From NCBI GenBank assembly GCA_035352715.1, contig DAOPYE010000044.1:1-19524 (forward strand): a stretch of 19,524 nucleotides of DNA, written 5' to 3'. Under the pieces are notes generated by a model, which saw only the letters and a list, made by a program, of their open reading frames with translations, did no database searches and was not told where the DNA came from. How positions within the stretch are numbered: position 1 is the stretch's first letter; each line of letters opens with the position of its first letter. The DNA comes from DAOPYE01 sp035352715. Lineage in GTDB: Bacteria; Acidobacteriota; Holophagae; Holophagales; Holophagaceae. Position numbers and translations under genes: made by a program. Below, piece after piece: positions 6,722 through 12,475 of the stretch.

Positions 6722-6826
6722 CGCCAAACCGTCATCGGGCATGACACCGCCCTGAACGGCTTTCACTCCCATAGGATGCCAGAAGACGCCCCAAGGGCGC
6801 TGGGGATGTGGCCTGAAATCAGGGAC

Positions 6827-6843
6827 GGATGATCCAATCATCC
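6827..6843. promoter_or_regulatory. 17-bp dyad upstream of fprA, possible operator
   Basis: GGATGAT-CCA-ATCATCC is a perfect 7-bp inverted repeat with a 3-bp centre, about 119 bp upstream of the fprA start. It resembles a dimeric regulator site. It is not a good FNR/DNR box, which would be TTGAT-N4-ATCAA. The regulator is unknown. Confidence 0.4.
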
Positions 6844-6891
6844 CTCGCGCGGGGTGTAACGCTTGCGGGCGAAACGCTTGATTCCGTACAG

Positions 6892-6921
6892 CCGAAGAGC
6901 ACGGGATTCCGTGCTCTTCGG
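6892..6921. terminator. Perfect 13-bp hairpin after the small regulator gene
   Basis: CCGAAGAGCACGG (6892-6904) and CCGTGCTCTTCGG (6909-6921) pair perfectly around GATT. It lies 19 bp past the stop codon of the minus-strand regulator gene. No T-run follows on either strand, so it may be an attenuator or an RNA-stabilising or processing stem and not a full terminator. Confidence 0.55.
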
Positions 6922-6940
6922 GCAGGCGGCGTTTTCAGGC

Positions 6941-7204
6941 TCAGGCGTGGGAGAAGGTCAAGGCCTTCGCTTCAACGCCGTCGATGGCGGAGAGCTTCTG
7001 GATCATGGCCTGGGCGATGGCTTCGCCGCCGACGATTTCCAGCAGCACGATGCCTTCGGCCGAGCAGACGTTCTCGGTGGCTTCATGCAGGCCCAGGCGG
7101 GTCTTGATGTTGCAGCCGAACTCGGTGAACGCCTTCTGGACTTCCGCCGCTTTCTGCACACGGTTGGTGATGTGCACGCCAAGGATGATGTGATCGGCTT
7201 TCAT
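6941..7204 (-). CDS. TM1266-like (ACT-fold) putative regulator
   Basis: An 87-residue protein resembling the small family named putative iron-only hydrogenase system regulator (TM1266), with a beta-alpha-beta ACT/NikR-C-like fold. Visible features are a first strand HIILGVHITNR, a helix with AAEVQKAFTEFG, a second strand CNIKTRLGLHE, then EGIVLLEIVGG and a last helix-strand AMIQKLSAIDGVEAKAL. There is no DNA-binding domain, so if it regulates it probably senses a ligand or partners another protein. AGGAG lies 6 nt before the ATG. It sits 93 bp after htpG and 232 bp before fprA on the same strand. No hydrogenase gene is in the window, so the family name should not be read as function here. Confidence 0.65.
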   Translation of the reverse strand: MKADHIILGVHITNRVQKAAEVQKAFTEFGCNIKTRLGLHEATENVCSAEGIVLLEIVGGEAIAQAMIQKLSAIDGVEAKALTFSHA

Positions 7205-7297
7205 GGGTTCTCCTGTCGAGAGGCATATGGTTCACGGAAAGGCATCGGTCGGGATCGCCGTCGCTTGAATCCAGGGAAGGATGGTTGATGCCGGCCC

Positions 7298-9208
7298 TCA
7301 GCCCTTGACGTCCTTGGCCAGCAGGGCGTTCACGCGGCGGATGAAGGCGGAGGGGTCCGCCAGGCGCGAACCTTCCGCCAGCAGCGCCTGGTCGTAGAGC
7401 AGTTCGCCGTATTCCTGCACGCGGGGGTCGCCTGCGTTCCTGCCGAAGAGATCCAGCAGGCCCGCGACCACGGGGTGGTCGGGGTTCAGCTCCAGGATGC
7501 GCTTGCTGGGCTCCATGCCCTCGGTGCGTCCCAGCTTCTGCATCAGGCGCTCCAGGTTGGGGCTCATGGCGCCTTCATCGGCCACCAGACAGGCGGCGCT
7601 TTCCTTCAGGCGCTTGGATAGGCGGATCTCCTTGACGGCCTTCAGCCCGGGCTGCAGGGCTTCGAACAGCGGCTTGAACTTTCCGGCGGCTTCCTCCACC
7701 TTCTTCTGCTCTTCGGGCTTCAGCTCGGGGGCGTTGCGATCCGCGGCTTTCAGGGCCTTGCCCTTGTATTCGCGCAGATCGGGGATCACGAATTCATCGA
7801 TGGGCGCGGTCAGCAGCAGCACGTCCCATCCGCGCTCCTTGAAGGCCTCCAGCGCGGGGGAATGTTCGAGCGCCGCGCGGTGTTCGCCCGTCAGATAGAA
7901 GATCTCGGTCTGATCGGAGGGCATGCCTTCCACGTACTGGGCCAGCGTGGTGAAGGTGCCCGCCTCGTGCTTCAGGCTTTCGAAGAGCAGGAGATTGGCG
8001 ATCTGTTCCTTGTGATCCCAGTCGCGGCTCAAGCCTTCCTTCAGCACATCGCCCAGATCCTCGAAGAAAGGCACGTAGGCGTCGTAGGAAGACGTCTTCA
8101 GCTCCTCCAGCGCCTTCAGCACGGTCTTCACGAGGATCTTCTGGATCTTATCCAGCAGCGGGTTGTGCTGCAGGATCTCGCGGGAAACGTTCAGGGGCAG
8201 ATCCGGGCAATCCACCACGCCCTTCACGAAGCGCAGATAGGCCGGCAGCAGCGCCTCGCAGTGATCCATGATCTGCACGCGATTGATGTAGAGCCTGGGG
8301 CCAGCCTTCACGTCGCCGAACTGCATATCGAAGCCCTTGCGCTTGGGAATGTAGAGCAGCGCCTTGAATTCGATGGTGCCTTCGCCGGAATAGTGGATGA
8401 CCTTCAGTGGTTCTTCGAAATCATTGGAAATTTGCTTGTAGAAGGCGTTGTATTCGTCCTGCGTCACGTCGCTCTTGCTGCGCAGCCACAGGGCCTTGCG
8501 CGAGTTCAGCGTTTCTTCCTGGATCGTCTTCTTGTCTTCGCCCTCCACCTTCTCGGTGTGCTCCACGTCCATGACGATGGGGTGCTCGACGAAATCCGAG
8601 AACTGCTTGACGACCTGGCGCAGCCGCCAGGCGTCCAGGAATTCGCGCTCGTCCTCCTTCAGGTGCAGCGTGATCTCGGTGCCGCGCGTGGCCTTGTCCA
8701 CGGATTCCAGCGTGAACTCGCCCTGGCCGTCGGAGATCCACCGAACCGCGCTGGAGGCGGGCTCCCCGGCAGCGCGAGACATGACCGTCACGGAATCGGC
8801 CACCATGAAGGCGGAATAGAAACCCACGCCAAACTGGCCGATGAGATCGGGCTTCTGGGTGGCGTCCGCCTGTTTCAGGTTTTCGAGAAAGGCCTTGGTG
8901 CCCGAACGCGCGATGGTGCCAAGGTTATCGATGATGCTCTCGCGGTTCATGCCGATACCGTTATCGACGATGGTCAGCGTGCCCGCGTCCTTGTCCGGGA
9001 TCAGCTTGATCTTCCAGTCCTGGTCGCCTTCCAGCAGATGCGCGTTGGCCAGCGAATTGAACCGCACCTTGTCGATGGCGTCGCAGGCGTTGCTGATCAG
9101 TTCACGCAGGAAGACTTCCTTGTGGGAATACAGCGAATGGGTGATGAGCTGCAGCACCTGCCGAAGCTCGCTTTTGAACTCCATGCGTTCGGTGTTGGCT
9201 TGGGACAT
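7298..9208 (-). CDS. htpG: Molecular chaperone HtpG (Hsp90)
   Basis: A full-length 636-residue bacterial Hsp90, an ATP-driven cytosolic chaperone acting as a dimer in late protein folding. The N-terminal GHKL ATPase motifs are intact: ELISNACDAIDKVRF (36-50) with the catalytic Glu, VDNGIGMNRE (81-90) and GQFGVGFYSAF (124-134). The middle domain carries LYINRVQIMD and LNVSREILQ, and the C-terminal dimerisation region runs to the end. An excellent RBS, AAGGAGGA, lies 7 nt before the ATG. The upstream ABC gene ends 77 bp away on the same strand, so co-transcription is possible. A weak promoter-like TTGCGC/TACTAA pair lies in that gap, but no CIRCE element or clear sigma-32 site is visible. Downstream there is no obvious terminator before the small regulator gene. 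Confidence 0.98.
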   Translation of the reverse strand: MSQANTERMEFKSELRQVLQLITHSLYSHKEVFLRELISNACDAIDKVRFNSLANAHLLEGDQDWKIKLIPDKDAGTLTIVDNGIGMNRESIIDNLGTIARSGTKAFLENLKQADATQKPDLIGQFGVGFYSAFMVADSVTVMSRAAGEPASSAVRWISDGQGEFTLESVDKATRGTEITLHLKEDEREFLDAWRLRQVVKQFSDFVEHPIVMDVEHTEKVEGEDKKTIQEETLNSRKALWLRSKSDVTQDEYNAFYKQISNDFEEPLKVIHYSGEGTIEFKALLYIPKRKGFDMQFGDVKAGPRLYINRVQIMDHCEALLPAYLRFVKGVVDCPDLPLNVSREILQHNPLLDKIQKILVKTVLKALEELKTSSYDAYVPFFEDLGDVLKEGLSRDWDHKEQIANLLLFESLKHEAGTFTTLAQYVEGMPSDQTEIFYLTGEHRAALEHSPALEAFKERGWDVLLLTAPIDEFVIPDLREYKGKALKAADRNAPELKPEEQKKVEEAAGKFKPLFEALQPGLKAVKEIRLSKRLKESAACLVADEGAMSPNLERLMQKLGRTEGMEPSKRILELNPDHPVVAGLLDLFGRNAGDPRVQEYGELLYDQALLAEGSRLADPSAFIRRVNALLAKDVKG

Positions 9209-9285
9209 GGGTCATTCCTCCTTGGTGCCGAAAAGAAATTAGTAGCGAAAGAGCCGGTGTTCGCGCAACTGGGCGCAGGGATTCA

Positions 9286-10107
9286 TCAGGCTCGGCATTG
9301 ATCCCCACAGTGGGCACTGTAGGCCTCGCCGTGGCGCGTCACCTGGACGGGCAGATCAAAGAGTTCGGAGACGTGCTTCGAAGTCAGCAGTTCGGATTTG
9401 GGTCCGTTCGCGAAGACTCGGCCCTGCTTCAGCAGGATCAGGCGATCGATCTCGGGGATGATCTCCTCGACGTGATGGGTCACCAGGATCAGCGTCTTGC
9501 CGCGCCCCGCAAGGCCTCGCACCATCTGCAGGAAGTGATGCCTGGAGGGCAGGTCCAGGCCGGTGGTGGGTTCATCCAGGATCAGCGCTTCGGGATCCGG
9601 GGCCAGCGCCCGGGCGATGAGGACCCGCCGCGCCTCGCCGGACGACAGGCGATCCATGGGCTTGTCCGCCAGATGCTCCGCGCCCGCGAGCTTCAAGGCT
9701 TTGTACGCCTGATCTCTCATCGCAGGCTCGATGCGCTGATGTTCGAAAATTCCAAGACTGGCGAAGAAGCCAGACAGCGCAACGTCCAGGCCCGTGATGC
9801 GGCTGCAGCCGTGTCCGTCCGTGAAGGCGTGATGCAGATCCGCGCTGACGATGCCGAGATGGGCCCGCAGCTCGGTGATCTCCCAGCGATCGCGGCCCAG
9901 GATGCGCAGGGGCGATGAGCCATCGGGGCGGGGGGCTGGGTAATCCTGTCGCGTGAGCATGCGGATGAGCGAGGATTTGCCCGCGCCGTTGGCGCCCAGG
10001 ATCGCGACATGTTCGCCCGCGCGGATGGTGAAGCGCAAATCCGTGAGGGCGGCGGTTTCGCCGCGAAACAGCGTCGCGCCGTCAAGTTCAAGAATGGGAC
10101 TTTCCAT
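9286..10107 (-). CDS. ABC transporter-type ATPase (ModF/YlmA-like)
   Basis: A 273-residue nucleotide-binding subunit. The Walker A motif is GANGAGKS (38-45), the signature LSSGE (154-158), Walker B ALILDEPTTGLD (174-185) and the switch histidine lies in VTHHVEE (209-215). The Q-loop position reads GIVSADL without Gln, as seen in ModF/YlmA-like ATPases that often occur without a permease. No membrane component is encoded nearby, so the protein may work with a distant permease or in a non-transport role. GAGG precedes the ATG at a short distance. It heads a minus-strand run with htpG, and is divergent from the SpoIID gene with about 96 bp between. The substrate cannot be inferred. Confidence 0.85.
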   Translation of the reverse strand: MESPILELDGATLFRGETAALTDLRFTIRAGEHVAILGANGAGKSSLIRMLTRQDYPAPRPDGSSPLRILGRDRWEITELRAHLGIVSADLHHAFTDGHGCSRITGLDVALSGFFASLGIFEHQRIEPAMRDQAYKALKLAGAEHLADKPMDRLSSGEARRVLIARALAPDPEALILDEPTTGLDLPSRHHFLQMVRGLAGRGKTLILVTHHVEEIIPEIDRLILLKQGRVFANGPKSELLTSKHVSELFDLPVQVTRHGEAYSAHCGDQCRA

Positions 10108-10133
10108 GGGGCCTCGCGTGAAACAGGGAGCTG

Positions 10134-10158
10134 AATGAAGCCGAACCGCCGCTTCATT
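10134..10158. promoter_or_regulatory. Inverted repeat in the divergent intergenic region
   Basis: AATGAAGC (10134-10141) and GCTTCATT (10151-10158) form an 8-bp inverted repeat with 9-bp spacing between the divergent ABC and SpoIID genes. It could be an operator or chance; no clear sigma-70 promoter pair is visible. Confidence 0.3.
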
Positions 10159-10203
10159 ATGGTCGGCGCCGAATAATTGTTGCTGATGGACTATCCTCGT
10201 TTC

Positions 10204-12303
10204 ATGCGTTGTCGTCTTCTTCCTGCCTTGTTGTGTGCCGTTCCGGTGTGTTCGTCCATGCCCATCCGCGTTGGGCTAGACACCCAGGGTTCGGAATGGA
10301 TCATTGCCCTGGAGGGCGGCGGCGAGGTCTGCTCGCGGGAGGGTCGATCTCTCCTGGCGCTGAAGGACGGCGAGAAACTGAGGATCTGGTGGGATAGCCG
10401 CGGCGAGGCCAATGCTGCGGACGAATACCGCGTTCAGGTGGGCATGCCGCTGGCGCTGAAGGATGCGGAAGCCCTGATGGCGAGGCTTCGCGAGCAGGGC
10501 GAGGCTCCGGATCGCGTCCATGTGGCCGATGGCGATTCCTGGCGCGTGCTCACGGGGCACTTCGCCCTGGCGGAAGACGCCGAGGCCCTGGTCCGCAAGC
10601 TGGGAGATGCTGGCTTCGATGAGCTGTGGATCTCCAGCGAGAGCCGGCCGGGCAATCCCCGCAAGGGCCGCGCCCTGTATGCCGTCACCGAGCGCTACGA
10701 GCGCCACGCGCTGCCGCTGGACGGCGTGCGCCTGAAGCCCAAGGGCGATTTGACAGTCGTTGTCGGGAAGGGGCGCTACCGCGGCGCCGTGGAGATCTTC
10801 CCCAACGCCCAGGGCCGTCTGTCCCTGGTCAACGAGGTGGAACTGGAGACGTACCTGCGCGGCGTCGTGCCCAAGGAAATGGGCGCGTGGGAATTCCCCG
10901 CCATCGAGGCGCTGAAAGTGCAGGCCGTGGCCGCGCGGACCTACGCCGTGGCCAATCGCGGCAAGCGGGCGAAGGAGAGCTTTGATCTGCTGGATACCAC
11001 GGCGGATCAGGTCTACGGCGGCCGCGACGGCGAGCAATCCCTGACCGACCGCGCTGTGGAAGAGACCAGGGGGCTGATCGCCGCGTGGAACGGTCGCCCC
11101 ATCCAGGCGCTCTTCATGGCCAACAGCGGCGTCGCCACCGTGGATAACCGCTACGTCTTCGGGAACGAATTCCCCTACCTGCGCTCGGCGCGCAATTACC
11201 TGGATACGCCCACGCGCCTGCCCTTCACGGGATCCACCGCGCCCCAGGGCGATCAGGGCTGGCTCTCGTGGGAAATCCTGCGTCTGGCCGCCTGCGATCT
11301 CATCCCGTCTTCGATGCTGGAGAGCGAGCGCATGGAAGCCCCCGCCCGCGCTTCGGACCTGTTGCCCGTGCTCGGAAAACTGGCCGTCCGCCTGCATTTT
11401 CAGGCGCCCGAGCGCAGCTTCGATACGGGCTCAAGGCTGTATCTCTGGATGGCGCGATCCCTGGGTTTCGATGGCGTGGTGGAAGGGCTGGAACAGCCGC
11501 AGGACGCGGAATACCTGCTGGGCGCCACGGCGCTGAAACCCTCGGAAACGCTACTGGCGTGCTTCCTGACCCGGCGCGGCGTGGTGCCGCCCATGGCCTG
11601 GAAGACCGCGCCCAGTCTGGGCCAAGCCCTTCAGGCGCTGGGGCGTCTGTGGCAGGAGCTGGAGCCGATGGAACTTTTGGAAGGCACCCTGCTGCGGGAT
11701 GGGCAGGTGCGCGTGAAAAACGGAGGGCCGGGGCCACTGCCGCTTTCGGATCACTACCTGCTGGCGGAGGAAGCGCCCGGAGGCACGTTGCGACTGCTGG
11801 GTGAATCCTCCATCCAGGTGGGAGACAAGCTGAAGTGGCTGGTGCGGGACGGGCTGGCCCGTGTGGTGGTGCGCCGTCTGGATCCCGATGGCGCGGCGCT
11901 CAATCGCTACAACCCGACGGCCCACTGGAAGGTGGATCTGAAGGAGGCGGATCTGCTGGATCGCCTGAAACAGAAGGGCGGCATCAAGGGGTTTGCGAGC
12001 TTTTCCTTCACGCACGACGCCCAGGGGCGGGTGCTGGAGATGACCGTGCGCGACGGCGCGAACCGTCCTCACCGGTTCACGGGCATGCGCATCCGCAATC
12101 TGCTAGGCCTGAAGGACAACGCCTTCCGCTGCCTGGAAGTGGGCGCGAAGCCCAGTCGCCACTTCATCTTCTATGGGCGCGGCTGGGGCCATGGCGTGGG
12201 CATGGATCAGACCGGCGCCTACGGCTACGCCCTGGAAGGCTGGACCTTCGATCGCATCCTGAAGCACTACTACCAGGGCATCGAGTTGAAGCCGGTCGAA
12301 TAG
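10204..12303 (+). CDS. SpoIID/LytB domain protein with SPOR-like region
   Basis: SpoIID-family proteins are lytic transglycosylases acting on denuded peptidoglycan glycans. From the ATG at 10204 the protein has 699 residues and an N-terminal signal-like segment (MRCRLLPALLCAVPVCSS). Residues about 76-150 resemble a SPOR domain (YRVQVGMPLALKDAEALMAR, then WRVLTGHFALAEDAEALVRK), which would bind septal denuded glycan. The SpoIID domain starts near 192; Glu225 in GVVPKEMG matches the catalytic Glu, followed by EALKVQAVAARTYAV, DTTADQVYGG and ALFMANSGV. The terminal GRGWGHGVGMDQTGAYG motif is at 658-674. About 325 residues separate the core from this motif, longer than in SpoIID of spore formers. 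No clear SD is present; earlier in-frame starts at 10177 (TTG) or 10186 (ATG) are possible. A role in cell-wall remodelling or division is likely, not sporulation. Confidence 0.85.
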   Translation: MRCRLLPALLCAVPVCSSMPIRVGLDTQGSEWIIALEGGGEVCSREGRSLLALKDGEKLRIWWDSRGEANAADEYRVQVGMPLALKDAEALMARLREQGEAPDRVHVADGDSWRVLTGHFALAEDAEALVRKLGDAGFDELWISSESRPGNPRKGRALYAVTERYERHALPLDGVRLKPKGDLTVVVGKGRYRGAVEIFPNAQGRLSLVNEVELETYLRGVVPKEMGAWEFPAIEALKVQAVAARTYAVANRGKRAKESFDLLDTTADQVYGGRDGEQSLTDRAVEETRGLIAAWNGRPIQALFMANSGVATVDNRYVFGNEFPYLRSARNYLDTPTRLPFTGSTAPQGDQGWLSWEILRLAACDLIPSSMLESERMEAPARASDLLPVLGKLAVRLHFQAPERSFDTGSRLYLWMARSLGFDGVVEGLEQPQDAEYLLGATALKPSETLLACFLTRRGVVPPMAWKTAPSLGQALQALGRLWQELEPMELLEGTLLRDGQVRVKNGGPGPLPLSDHYLLAEEAPGGTLRLLGESSIQVGDKLKWLVRDGLARVVVRRLDPDGAALNRYNPTAHWKVDLKEADLLDRLKQKGGIKGFASFSFTHDAQGRVLEMTVRDGANRPHRFTGMRIRNLLGLKDNAFRCLEVGAKPSRHFIFYGRGWGHGVGMDQTGAYGYALEGWTFDRILKHYYQGIELKPVE

Positions 12304-12308
12304 GACTC

Positions 12309-12330
12309 CCGGCCCACATCCGCCGGCTTT
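12309..12330 (+). terminator. Weak possible terminator after the SpoIID gene
   Basis: CCGGC (12309-12313) and GCCGG (12322-12326) form a short stem followed by CTTT. The stem is only 5 bp, so termination is uncertain. Confidence 0.25.
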
Positions 12331-12399
12331 CACGCTCGCCGTGCTTCCGGCTTCGATGGCTGCAAACCCCAACATGCTGGGCATTAGATTGGAGTTTAT

Positions 12400-12428
12400 T
12401 TGGTTCCCCTTGGGTGTGCCGTTACGAT
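12400..12428 (+). promoter_or_regulatory. Possible promoter of the beta-helix lipoprotein array
   Basis: TTGGTT (12400-12405) and TACGAT (12423-12428) are 17 bp apart and lie 48 bp before the first lipoprotein ATG. The hexamers match the consensus at three and four of six positions, so support is modest. One arm of an inverted repeat lies in its spacer. Confidence 0.33.
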
Positions 12429-12472
12429 GTTGAATCTTTACGCCACGCCTTGAACCCAACACCCCAAGGGGA
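12405..12472 (+). promoter_or_regulatory. Inverted repeat covering the RBS of the first lipoprotein
   Basis: TCCCCTTGGGTGT (12405-12417) is the reverse complement of ACACCCCAAGGGGA (12459-12472) with one bulged C and 41 nt between. The right arm contains most of the Shine-Dalgarno AAGGGGAG (12466-12473) of the gene starting at 12476. In RNA the stem would hide the RBS. In DNA it could be a looping or paired operator. If transcription starts just downstream of the promoter candidate at 12400-12428, the left arm would not be transcribed and the RNA model fails. Confidence 0.5.
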
Positions 12473-12475
12473 GCT

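Noticed and set aside
5620..6744. Plus-strand open frame (374 codons) opposite fprA
   Set aside because: It is an antisense shadow. All metal ligands and FMN motifs lie in the minus-strand gene.
6827..6843. FNR/DNR-type site upstream of fprA
   Set aside because: The dyad has GAT/ATC half-sites with a 3-bp centre and not the TTGAT-N4-ATCAA layout, so it is listed only as an unknown operator candidate.
7862..9301. Plus-strand open frame (479 codons) opposite htpG
   Set aside because: It has low-complexity His/Gln/Leu composition and no recognisable domain. htpG on the other strand is unambiguous.
10276..11397. Minus-strand open frame (373 codons) inside the SpoIID gene
   Set aside because: No RBS or domain; the composition is typical of an antisense shadow.
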